From Sphingopyxis sp. CCNWLW2 (GTDB taxonomy: Bacteria > Pseudomonadota > Alphaproteobacteria > Sphingomonadales > Sphingomonadaceae), in the NCBI RefSeq assembly GCF_037095755.1, contig NZ_JBAWKJ010000002.1, forward strand, positions 806,001 through 870,000: DNA of 64,000 nt, written 5' to 3'. Shown here piece after piece: positions 38,119 through 45,960 of the stretch. Position numbers and translations under genes: made by a program. The first letter of the stretch is position 1, and the number at the start of each line of letters is the position of its first letter. The notes under the pieces were generated by a model that did no database searches, was not told where the DNA came from, and saw nothing but the letters and a program-made list of their open reading frames with translations.

Positions 38119-39366
38119 ATGGTAATTTCGCGCGCACGGGCCTGGGCCACGCGCATGCCCGGATCGGGCTGGATGATCGTCGCGCTGATCCTCGGCTTTA
38201 CGATCGGCACCTTCATCGCGGCATCCTCTCCCGTGGTCGAGGCGGCACAGCTGGTCGGCGGCATCTGGCTCGACGGCCTCCGCATGACGATCGTCCCGCT
38301 GATCTTCGCGCTCGTCGCAACCGGCGTCGCCAGCCTTGGCATGGGCGACCATCACGAAGCCGCGCGGCTCGGACGGCGCCTGCCCCTTGTGCTGATCGGC
38401 CTGCTGGTCGTCTCGGCGGTCATCGGTGCCCTGATGGTCCCGCCGCTGCTCGGCGCGGTTACGATCGCCCCCGCCGATATCGCCGCGTTGCGCACCCTCT
38501 TCCCCGCTCCGCCTGCACCGGCAGTCCCCGGCGCGGCCGAGACGGTGCGCGCAATGATACCGACCAATGTCGTCGCATCGGCCGCCGAAGGCGCGGTCCT
38601 GCCGCTCGTCATCTTCGCCGTCATACTCGGCCTCGCCGTCGGCAAGATCGACCGCGACCGCGCCGAGGCGGTAATCCAGCCGCTGCGCGGGCTCGCCGAT
38701 GCGATGATCGTCGTCGTCGGCTGGGTGCTGCGCGTCGCACCCATCGGTATCTTTGCGCTCGCTTTGGCGATCGGCGCGACGGTCGGCACCGCGGTGCTCG
38801 CGATCCTCGCTCAATATCTCGCGATCTCGATTTCCGTCACGCTGGTGCTGATCGTCCTCGGCTATGCCATTGCGCGCTTTGCCGGAGGCGTCCCGCTCGG
38901 GCGCTTTGCCCGCGCAATGGCGCCGGCGCAGGCCATCGCGGCGAGCACCCAATCGTCGATCGCGACGCTGCCCGCGATGATGGTGAGCGCCGAGCGCATC
39001 GGGATCGAGGAACGCAATGCCGCGGCGATCCTGCCGATGGCGGTCGCGACCTTCAAGATCACCGCCCCGTCGAACACCGTGATGATGGCGCTGGCGCTCG
39101 CGTGGATGGTGGGAGTCGAAGTGTCACCGCTACAGCTCGCGGTGGCCTTGCCCCTCGCGGTGCTGTCGTCGCTGGCGATCCTCGGGATGCCGGGGCAGAT
39201 CAGCTTCTATGCGTCGGTGGCGCCGACCGCGATCGCAATTGGCGCGCCGATCGAACTCTTGCCAATCCTGCTCGCGATCGACGTCATCCCCGACATGGTC
39301 CGCACGGTCGCCAATGTGACGCACGATGTCGCGGCGGCGGCGGCAATCGCGCCGCCCGATCAATAG
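38119..39366 (+). CDS. Dicarboxylate/amino acid:cation symporter (DAACS), diverged
   Basis: This membrane protein has 415 aa and about eight helices plus hairpin loops. The HP1 segment reads STQSSIATLPAMM in place of the usual SSSAATLP, TM7 has TAPSNTVMM where NMDGT is expected, and TM8 has MVRTVANVTHD with the substrate-binding Arg and Asn kept but Gly replaced by His. Family members import glutamate, aspartate or C4-dicarboxylates with Na+ or H+. The altered motifs suggest a changed coupling ion or substrate. It converges on the aromatic operon and overlaps its last gene by seven bases. Confidence 0.82.
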   Translation: MVISRARAWATRMPGSGWMIVALILGFTIGTFIAASSPVVEAAQLVGGIWLDGLRMTIVPLIFALVATGVASLGMGDHHEAARLGRRLPLVLIGLLVVSAVIGALMVPPLLGAVTIAPADIAALRTLFPAPPAPAVPGAAETVRAMIPTNVVASAAEGAVLPLVIFAVILGLAVGKIDRDRAEAVIQPLRGLADAMIVVVGWVLRVAPIGIFALALAIGATVGTAVLAILAQYLAISISVTLVLIVLGYAIARFAGGVPLGRFARAMAPAQAIAASTQSSIATLPAMMVSAERIGIEERNAAAILPMAVATFKITAPSNTVMMALALAWMVGVEVSPLQLAVALPLAVLSSLAILGMPGQISFYASVAPTAIAIGAPIELLPILLAIDVIPDMVRTVANVTHDVAAAAAIAPPDQ

Positions 39367-40112
39367 CGGCCCGACAGCAAAGCCCCTGCCCCCGGAACCT
39401 CGGTCGACAATCCGAGGCGCGTGAGCATCTGGTGCGCGGTGCAGATCGCCGCCGACACGACAGGCAAGCCGCTCGCATCCTCGATCTTCTGCACCGACGG
39501 CAGCGACGGCATCTGGACGCAGGCCGACAGCACGAGCGCATCGATGCCGGTGAGGTCGAGCCTTTTGTAATGGTCGAGCAGGTTCGCCGGATCCTGTGCG
39601 GCGACCTCCAGATTGTCAGGAATTTCGAGTGCGAGCCAGTCGCTTACCTCGACACCTTCATTCTGAATATAGGAAACGACCATCTGCGTCAGCGGCTTCA
39701 TATAGGGCGCGACGAGCGCGATGCGCTTCGCCTTCAGTGCCGCCAGCCCCTCGACCAGCGCACCGGCGCTGGTGACGACAGGCGCAGCGCGGCCATTCTC
39801 GACCGTCCGTTGGTGCAGCCGCGCCTCGGACACGCGATGATAGCCCTCGCCCATGCTCATGATCGCGACGAGGCAAGCATAGCCGAGCACATCGACCGCG
39901 GCGTCGGACAGTTCGAGCGCGCAGCGGTCGGAATCGGCGTCCATCGCTGCGAGTTCTTCCTTCGTCACCTTCTTCATCCGCATCCGCGACGAGTGGAAGG
40001 TGAAGCGTTCGGGCGCGATGCTTTCGCGCGCGCGGAACAGCGCGGGGATCTCGGTTTCCATCGTGACGTTCGAGCTGGGCACGATCTGTCCGATGCGGAT
40101 GGGTCTGGTCAT
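39360..40112 (-). CDS. Maleate cis-trans isomerase
   Basis: This Asp/Glu racemase-superfamily protein (250 aa) isomerises maleate to fumarate. The signature is IVPSSNVTMETEIPA near the N-terminus. Two catalytic cysteines lie at Cys80 (LGYACLVAIMSMG) and Cys198 (VLSACVQMPSLP), 118 residues apart as in characterised maleate isomerases (Cys76/Cys194). It starts ten bases after the FAH-family gene and is the last gene of the operon. Arylmalonate decarboxylase-like relatives are the main alternative. Confidence 0.87.
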   Translation of the reverse strand: MTRPIRIGQIVPSSNVTMETEIPALFRARESIAPERFTFHSSRMRMKKVTKEELAAMDADSDRCALELSDAAVDVLGYACLVAIMSMGEGYHRVSEARLHQRTVENGRAAPVVTSAGALVEGLAALKAKRIALVAPYMKPLTQMVVSYIQNEGVEVSDWLALEIPDNLEVAAQDPANLLDHYKRLDLTGIDALVLSACVQMPSLPSVQKIEDASGLPVVSAAICTAHQMLTRLGLSTEVPGAGALLSGRY

Positions 40113-40122
40113 CTCGCGCGCC

Positions 40123-41031
40123 TCAGACCGCAATAATCGGATTGCGCAGCGTGCCGATACCCTCGACGGTGCATTCGACGACATCGCCCGGCCACATGAA
40201 CTCCTGCGGGTCGCGCCCGGCGCCGACGCCTGCGGGCGTTCCCGTCGCGATGATGTCGCCGGGTTCGAGCGTCATCACGCTCGAAATGTCGGCGATCAGC
40301 TGGGGCACATTGAACAGCATGAAACGCGTGTTGCTGTTCTGCTTCTCCACCCCGTTCACGTGGGTCAGGATATTGAGATTGTGCGGATCGCCGATCTCGT
40401 CGGGCGTGACGATGCACGGGCCCATCGGGGCGAAGCTGTCCTGCCCCTTCGACACGATCCACTGCCCCGCGCGGCGGCAATCGCGCGCCGACACGTCGTT
40501 GATGACGGTGTAGCCGAACACATGGCCCAGCGCGTCGCCCTCGGCGACGTGCCGTGCGGTGCTGCCGATGATCACCGCGAGTTCGGTTTCCCAATCGAGC
40601 TGCTGCGTGACCTTCGCATTGTGGCGGATCGGATCGTTCCAAGCGACGACCGCGGTCGGCGGCTTCGAGAAGATCACCGGCTGCTGCGGCAGTTCGTTCG
40701 ACGTATCGAGTGACCGCGCGGATTCAGCGACATGCTCCGTATAGTTGAGGCCGATACCGAAGATATTCTTGCGCGGCCGCGGGATCGGCGCAACCAGCGT
40801 CACATTGCCCTCGGGCAGCGAGGTGCCGATCAGGTCGGCCGTGGTCGCCGCCGCAACGGCTTCTTGCAGGAAACGGAGCGCGATCGGCCCCAAGTCGATA
40901 AAATCGAGCATCGTCGAAGGCAGATCCTGCCCGATCGCATCACCGAAATATTCGACGTCGATCACAAGCCCGTCATGGAGAAGGCCGAGCCGCGGTTCGG
41001 TCTCGACCGTGCGATAAGTCACGAAGCGCAT
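40123..41031 (-). CDS. Fumarylacetoacetate hydrolase-family protein (maleylpyruvate hydrolase-like)
   Basis: This FAH-family enzyme (302 aa) has the C-C-bond hydrolase core: FGIGLNYTEHVAE, FSKPPTAVVAWNDPI, metal ligands Glu148 and Glu150 in DWETELAV, Asp179 in VINDVSARDC, and the closing PGDIIATGTPAGVGAGRDPQEFMWPGD. In gentisate pathways this family splits maleylpyruvate to maleate and pyruvate, which fits the flanking dioxygenase and maleate isomerase genes. The ATG at 41031 has AGGAC upstream. Confidence 0.85.
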   Translation of the reverse strand: MRFVTYRTVETEPRLGLLHDGLVIDVEYFGDAIGQDLPSTMLDFIDLGPIALRFLQEAVAAATTADLIGTSLPEGNVTLVAPIPRPRKNIFGIGLNYTEHVAESARSLDTSNELPQQPVIFSKPPTAVVAWNDPIRHNAKVTQQLDWETELAVIIGSTARHVAEGDALGHVFGYTVINDVSARDCRRAGQWIVSKGQDSFAPMGPCIVTPDEIGDPHNLNILTHVNGVEKQNSNTRFMLFNVPQLIADISSVMTLEPGDIIATGTPAGVGAGRDPQEFMWPGDVVECTVEGIGTLRNPIIAV

Positions 41032-41047
41032 AATCTGTCCTGTCTGG

Positions 41048-42184
41048 TCAGGCGGGCTGGTGGCCGCCATTTTCGGAATAGGCTTCCTCGATCCGGACGC
41101 CGAGCGCCTCCATCACGGGGAAATCGTTGAACGAGAAAAGGAAGGCCTCTTCGGATGCATCGAGATTGACATGCTCGTGCCACATCCATGCGGGCACGCA
41201 GAAAATGTCGTGCGTGCCCCAGTCGAAGCGTTCGCCGCCGATGATCGAATAGCCGCGGCCGCCTGCGACATTGTAGACGACGTTGCCGGTGTGGCGGTGC
41301 GCCTTCCCACGAAAGCCCGGTTTGAGCATCTGCATATGCGCGCCCATCGTCTGGAGTGCCCAGCCGCCCGTCAGCGGGTTCGAATAGCGCACCATATGCC
41401 CGTCGAACGGCGTGCCGTTGGAAACCTTGGCGAGGTTCCACAGCGCGTCGCGCGTCGCTTCCCAGCGATAGACCATTACCGGTGAATAGGGCTTTTCCCA
41501 AACACCGATGCCTTCTGGCCGCAGCGATCCGCCGCCATAGCTCAGCGGCAGGTCATCGGTCGGAAAAGCCGCGGTTTGCGCGGGCTGGTCGTAGACCGCG
41601 TAAAAACTGGTCTCGAGGCTGTTCATCAACGGGATGTCGAGCCCATCCTGCCAGATCGACACCTCGCCATCGGCGACGACGCCATGGTCGTGCCAGCAGC
41701 CGCCCGGGGTCAGCACATAATCATTGGCGCCCAAGGTAATATGATGGCCGTCGACGACGGTATAGGCGCCCTTCCCCTCCATGATGAAGCGGTGCGCCGA
41801 GGCGGTGTGGCGGTGCGCGGGGGTGATCTCGCCGGGGCGCATCGCCTGCATTCCGCTGAACAGCCAGCCGCAGACCGCGACATTCTCGCGCCCCGCGTCG
41901 CTGTCGTTGAGCAGCGTGACGACGCGGCGCCCCGCCTCTTCGGGCTTCACCAGATCGAGTGCGCGCAGGCACATGTCGCGCATATCGGCATAGCGCCACA
42001 GCGTCGGGCGATAACGCGTCTCGGGCTCCCACGGCTCGATCGCATTGGCGCGCTTCCAGAAGGCGCCGGCATTACGCCCCGCAAGTTCTTGATAAAAAGC
42101 TTCGAGTTCGGGCGTATCGGTGACGCGCGCGCGCCCGAGCACATCGTCGCGCGGATCGATGATCGTGCTGTTGCCTGCCATCAT
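41048..42184 (-). CDS. Gentisate 1,2-dioxygenase-family ring-cleavage enzyme
   Basis: This bicupin dioxygenase (378 aa) has N-terminal cupin iron ligands in AHRHTASAHRF (His124, His126) and WHDHG (His165), and a second cupin with AHRHTGNVVYNVAGG and WMWHEHVN. The family cleaves between a carboxyl-bearing carbon and the adjacent hydroxyl- or amino-bearing carbon of gentisate, salicylate, 1-hydroxy-2-naphthoate or aminobenzoate analogues. The usual SALRF is SAHRF here, so gentisate itself may not be the substrate. It overlaps the nitrilase-like gene by ATGA; the context suggests 5-hydroxyanthranilate (inference). Confidence 0.85.
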   Translation of the reverse strand: MMAGNSTIIDPRDDVLGRARVTDTPELEAFYQELAGRNAGAFWKRANAIEPWEPETRYRPTLWRYADMRDMCLRALDLVKPEEAGRRVVTLLNDSDAGRENVAVCGWLFSGMQAMRPGEITPAHRHTASAHRFIMEGKGAYTVVDGHHITLGANDYVLTPGGCWHDHGVVADGEVSIWQDGLDIPLMNSLETSFYAVYDQPAQTAAFPTDDLPLSYGGGSLRPEGIGVWEKPYSPVMVYRWEATRDALWNLAKVSNGTPFDGHMVRYSNPLTGGWALQTMGAHMQMLKPGFRGKAHRHTGNVVYNVAGGRGYSIIGGERFDWGTHDIFCVPAWMWHEHVNLDASEEAFLFSFNDFPVMEALGVRIEEAYSENGGHQPA

Positions 42185-43194
42185 GGCGTCTCCTCGTCGG
42201 GATCGACGGGCTGCGGCTCGTCGACAAACAGGGCCGACGCGCGGGGAGTCCGGTCGACCGTCAGGTTGAAGATATCGAAGCGGTTATAGCCGCCGATGAT
42301 GTCGTGCATCAGCTTGGGCCGGATGCAGTCGCCGAGGTCGATATCGGCATAGACGATACCCTCGTCGTCGATCAGCGCCTCGCCCACCAGATTGCCGTGC
42401 GGGTCGATCACCCCCGAAAAGGCGCTGTTCGGCCGCGACAGCAAGTCGCGATTCTGCGGGCGGTCGGCGCTCATCGCGTCGATGATTTCGCGGCTCACCG
42501 CCGAGCAGGCGACGATCGTGAAGACCTTGCCCTCGAAGCTGTGCGCGGTCGCGCGGATCTTGATCGCTTCGGCCATATTGTACGACGCCGGCGCGACGGG
42601 CAGCGCGATATAATTTGCGACATGGACCAACTCGCCCTGCGAGAGTAGCGCGAAGCGCGCGAGCGTGTTGGTATTCTCGCCGCACGCGAGCGTGCCGAGC
42701 GGTCCGACCGGCGTGTCATAGACGCGGATCGAACTGCCATCGCCGCCCGCCCACGTCAGTTTCTCGGCCCAGGTCGGCACCAGCTTGCGATGGCGCCCGA
42801 GCAGGCTGCCGTCGGCGCCGATGATCAGGTTGGTGTTGTAGAGGGTGCCGACGCTGACCGGGTCGCGCTCGTTGATGCCGATCACGACGGTGCAGCCATG
42901 ATCGCGCGCCGCAGCACACAGCGCGGCGACCTCGGGGCCGTCGATCAGGAGCGACGCGCGATAGAGGCGCTCGTGCCACTCGGCGCCCTCGATCGGCGTC
43001 ATCAGCCAGTTCCAATAGGGGTAGGCCGAAACGAACACTTCGGGGAAGGCTACGAGCTGCGCGCCGTTGCCCGCGGCCTCGGCGATCAGCGCGCACGCCT
43101 TGTCAACCGTGCGGGCGGTGTTGAGGAAGACCGGCGCGGCCTGCACCGCGGCAACGCGCGACTTGGGCAGGAAGGGTGCCGACACGTCGCTCAT
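42181..43194 (-). CDS. Nitrilase-superfamily amidohydrolase
   Basis: This enzyme (337 aa) has the catalytic triad Glu52 (FPEVFVSAYPYW), Lys137 (HRKLVPTWAEKLTW) and Cys171 (ACGENTNTLARFAL). Sequence style is that of branch 1 nitrilases, which act on C-N bonds in nitriles but can also act on amides. It is fused into the operon by ATGA overlaps with kynureninase on one side and the ring-cleavage dioxygenase on the other. Hydrolysis of an amide formed on ring cleavage is a likely job (inference); a true nitrile substrate is the alternative. Confidence 0.85.
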   Translation of the reverse strand: MSDVSAPFLPKSRVAAVQAAPVFLNTARTVDKACALIAEAAGNGAQLVAFPEVFVSAYPYWNWLMTPIEGAEWHERLYRASLLIDGPEVAALCAAARDHGCTVVIGINERDPVSVGTLYNTNLIIGADGSLLGRHRKLVPTWAEKLTWAGGDGSSIRVYDTPVGPLGTLACGENTNTLARFALLSQGELVHVANYIALPVAPASYNMAEAIKIRATAHSFEGKVFTIVACSAVSREIIDAMSADRPQNRDLLSRPNSAFSGVIDPHGNLVGEALIDDEGIVYADIDLGDCIRPKLMHDIIGGYNRFDIFNLTVDRTPRASALFVDEPQPVDPDEETP

Positions 43195-44432
43195 GTCACC
43201 GCCGCCCGCTGGTGATATTGCGGCTTGTCCCACGCGCGCGTCGCGCAGACTTGCTCCAGCCGCTCGACCGTTTCGACAATGTCGCGATAGCGCAGGTAAA
43301 GCGGCGTCAGACCGAAGCGCAAGATGTCTGGCGCGCGGAAATCGGCGATGACCTCACATTCCTTGAGCGCCTGCACGATCTGGTAACCCTGCGGATGCGC
43401 ATAGGCGACCTGGCTGCCGCGCTCGGCATGGCCTTGCGTGCTCACCAGTTCGAAGCCGTAGGCGTCGCAGAGCGGCTGCATATGCTCGATGAACAGGTCG
43501 CCGAGCGCGAGCGACTTGCGGCGGACCTCGACCATGTCGGCTTCGAGCATCAGGTCGACCCCCACCTCAAGCGCGGCGAGCCCCAGCACCGGCGGCGTCC
43601 CGCACTGGAAACGTTCGATCCCGGCGGCGGGGTCATAATCTTCCTCGAAGGAGAAGGGTCGCGCATGACCGAACCAGCCCGACAGCACGGGCGTCGCCGC
43701 ATGGTGCCGTGCCGCCGCGAACAGATAGGCGGGCGCGCCGGGTCCGCCATTCAGGAACTTGTACCCGCATCCGATCGCAAAATCGGCGTTCACGCCATTG
43801 AGGTCGACCGGGATCGCGCCCGCGCTGTGGCTGAGATCCCAGACGACGAGCGCGCCGACTTCGTGCGCGCGCTTCGTGATCGCCGCCATGTCGCGCACGC
43901 GGCCCGACTTATAGTGAACCTGCGTCAACAGCAGCACCGCGACGTCCTCGTTCAGCGCATCGACGATCGCGTCGGGCGCAACGGTGACCGCCTTCACGCG
44001 CCCGCCCGAAAAAGCCTCGATGCCCTGCATCATATAGACGTCGGTCGGGAAATTTGTGGCTTCGGACAGGATCACGGTCCGCTCACGCCGCAACGAAAGT
44101 CCGGCCGTCAATGCCTTGAATATATTTACCGAAGTCGAATCGGTTGCGACGATCTCGCCCGGATTCGCGCCGATAAGCCGCCCGATCTTGTCGCCGATGC
44201 GCCGCGGCGCGGTCGACCATTCGGCGCCGAGCCACGAGGTGATCAGCCCCTCGCCCCATTCGCTGCTAACAACCGCGGCAAGCCGGTCGCCCGTCGCCTT
44301 GGGCAAGGCGCCGAGCGAGTTGCCGTCGAGGTAGATGAGTCCTTCGCGCAAGTGGAAACGACCCCGAAAATGCGCGAGCGGATCGGCGGCGTCGAGCGCC
44401 GACACGTCGGTGGCAAGGAGTGTGTCGGTCAT
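43191..44432 (-). CDS. kynU: Kynureninase
   Basis: This PLP enzyme (413 aa) cleaves kynurenine to anthranilate and alanine (or hydroxykynurenine to hydroxyanthranilate). It has YLDGNSLGALPKAT, EWGEGLITSW, TDSTSVNIFK, VWDLSHSAGAIPVDLN and the PLP lysine Lys225 in GCGYKFLNGGPGAPA. It overlaps kynB and the nitrilase-like gene by four bases each. Confidence 0.95.
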   Translation of the reverse strand: MTDTLLATDVSALDAADPLAHFRGRFHLREGLIYLDGNSLGALPKATGDRLAAVVSSEWGEGLITSWLGAEWSTAPRRIGDKIGRLIGANPGEIVATDSTSVNIFKALTAGLSLRRERTVILSEATNFPTDVYMMQGIEAFSGGRVKAVTVAPDAIVDALNEDVAVLLLTQVHYKSGRVRDMAAITKRAHEVGALVVWDLSHSAGAIPVDLNGVNADFAIGCGYKFLNGGPGAPAYLFAAARHHAATPVLSGWFGHARPFSFEEDYDPAAGIERFQCGTPPVLGLAALEVGVDLMLEADMVEVRRKSLALGDLFIEHMQPLCDAYGFELVSTQGHAERGSQVAYAHPQGYQIVQALKECEVIADFRAPDILRFGLTPLYLRYRDIVETVERLEQVCATRAWDKPQYHQRAAVT

Positions 44433-45058
44433 GCGATTTCCCTCAAGATAGCGCGCACCGGGCTGGCGTCGGCGCCAACGATGCGAAGCGGCAGCGCGAT
44501 AAGTTCGTAGCGGCCGGGTGGCACGTCATCGAGCACGAGGCCCTCCAATATCCGCATATCGGCCGCCTTCACCGCCTGGTGCGCGTCGAGCGTCTTCGAC
44601 TGTTCGGGGTCGAGCGAGGCGGCGTCGGTGCCGATCATGCGCACGCCCATCGCGCCGAGCCGTGCGATCACATCGCTGGCGATCGCGGTGAAATCGCTGT
44701 CCCATTGGTCGTGCGGAAAACGCTCGTAGGTGCGCAGCAGCACGCGCTCGGCACCCTCGATCGCATCCCAGTCCACGTCGGCAATCTCGACCCGCCCGCG
44801 CGCATGGCGCACATCGAGCAGCACGCACGGCCCGATGTAAGCGCCCAAATCGCAGTCCGCCGACGACGCGCCGTCATTGGCGTAATGCAGCGGCGCATCG
44901 CCGTGCGTGCCGGCGTGGAGCGGCGTGAACATGCCACCGACATTGACCGGACAGCCGTCGCCGATCACCGCATGGCTATGCAGCGCGAAAGCCGGCTCGC
45001 CCGGCCATACCGGCACCGCAGCGTGGAGCGGCTGCGAAATATCCCAGATCCGGCTCAT
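44429..45058 (-). CDS. kynB: Kynurenine formamidase
   Basis: This metal-dependent formamidase (209 aa) removes formate from N-formylkynurenine. It has WDISQPLHAAVPVWPGE and the family signature HAGTHGDAPLHY (His48, His52, Asp54, His58), then IGTDAASLDPE with DAHQAV. The ATG at 45058 overlaps the dioxygenase stop; the longer open frame upstream is not used. Confidence 0.94.
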   Translation of the reverse strand: MSRIWDISQPLHAAVPVWPGEPAFALHSHAVIGDGCPVNVGGMFTPLHAGTHGDAPLHYANDGASSADCDLGAYIGPCVLLDVRHARGRVEIADVDWDAIEGAERVLLRTYERFPHDQWDSDFTAIASDVIARLGAMGVRMIGTDAASLDPEQSKTLDAHQAVKAADMRILEGLVLDDVPPGRYELIALPLRIVGADASPVRAILREIA

Positions 45059-45960
45059 GCACGCGTCCCTTCGGCATAGTCGCCACCTTCGCGCGGCGCG
45101 GCCATGCGCGTGCGCATCGACCAGAGTTCGGGGAAGAAGCTGAGGTCCAGCGCCTTCACCAGATAATTGACCCCCGACGATCCGCCAGTGCCGGGCTTGT
45201 GCCCGATCACGCGCGCGACGGTCTTCATGTGCTTGAAGCGCCATTCCTGGAAATAATATTCAAGCGCGGTGATCTTCTCCGCGAGCGTGTAGAGATCCCA
45301 ATGCCGATCGGGATCGGTGTAGATCTCGAGCCAGGCGTCCTCGACCGCGTCCGACGCCGCATAAGGCTTGGTCCAATCGCGTTCGAGAATATCCGCCGGA
45401 ATATCGAAACCGCGCCGCGCGAGCAGCCGCAGCAATTCGTCGTAAAGTGACGGCGCTTCGAACGCCGCGCGCAGTCTTTCAGTCGCTTGCGGGTCGTCCT
45501 TGTGGACGATCATCATATCCTCGCGCTTGTTGCCGAGCAGATATTCGAGCTCGCGATATTGCTGCGACTGGAACCCCGATGCCCGGCGCAGGAAACCGCG
45601 AAAAGTCAGGAAATCATGCGGGGTCAGCGTCGCGAGCACTTCCCAACTGTGGATCATGTGGCGCTGGATAGTCGCGATGCGGTCGAGCCCCTTGCCCGCC
45701 AGCTCCAGCCGGTCGGCCTTGATCGCGTCATAGATTAGCCGCCCCTCGTGCAGCACCAGCTTCAGCCACAGCTCCATCGTCTGGTGCATGATGATGAACA
45801 GCATCTCGTCGGGCTTGTCCGACACCGGCACCTGCGCCGAGAGCAATTGCGCGGTCTGCAAGTGCCGCGCATAGGTCAGGCCATTGTCCCACTGGATCGT
45901 CTCGCCGTCGATCTCGGTCTCGAAGATATCGGTGCCGCCGTCGCGCGTCTGCCTGATCAT
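45055..45960 (-). CDS. kynA: Tryptophan 2,3-dioxygenase
   Basis: This heme enzyme (301 aa) opens the indole ring of tryptophan to N-formylkynurenine. It has LTYARHLQTAQLLSAQ, DEMLFIIMHQTMELWLK with the indole-contacting His59, FQSQQYRELEYLLGNK, and the heme ligand His244 in WRFKHMKTVARVIGHKPGTGGSSG. All core residues look intact. It is the second gene of the operon, coupled to both neighbours by ATGA. Confidence 0.95.
   Translation of the reverse strand: MIRQTRDGGTDIFETEIDGETIQWDNGLTYARHLQTAQLLSAQVPVSDKPDEMLFIIMHQTMELWLKLVLHEGRLIYDAIKADRLELAGKGLDRIATIQRHMIHSWEVLATLTPHDFLTFRGFLRRASGFQSQQYRELEYLLGNKREDMMIVHKDDPQATERLRAAFEAPSLYDELLRLLARRGFDIPADILERDWTKPYAASDAVEDAWLEIYTDPDRHWDLYTLAEKITALEYYFQEWRFKHMKTVARVIGHKPGTGGSSGVNYLVKALDLSFFPELWSMRTRMAAPREGGDYAEGTRA

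Noticed and set aside
37827..40136. 769-codon open frame on the plus strand
   Set aside because: It runs out of frame through ssuB, the symporter and the antisense of the maleate isomerase gene, and has an Arg-rich translation without any fold.
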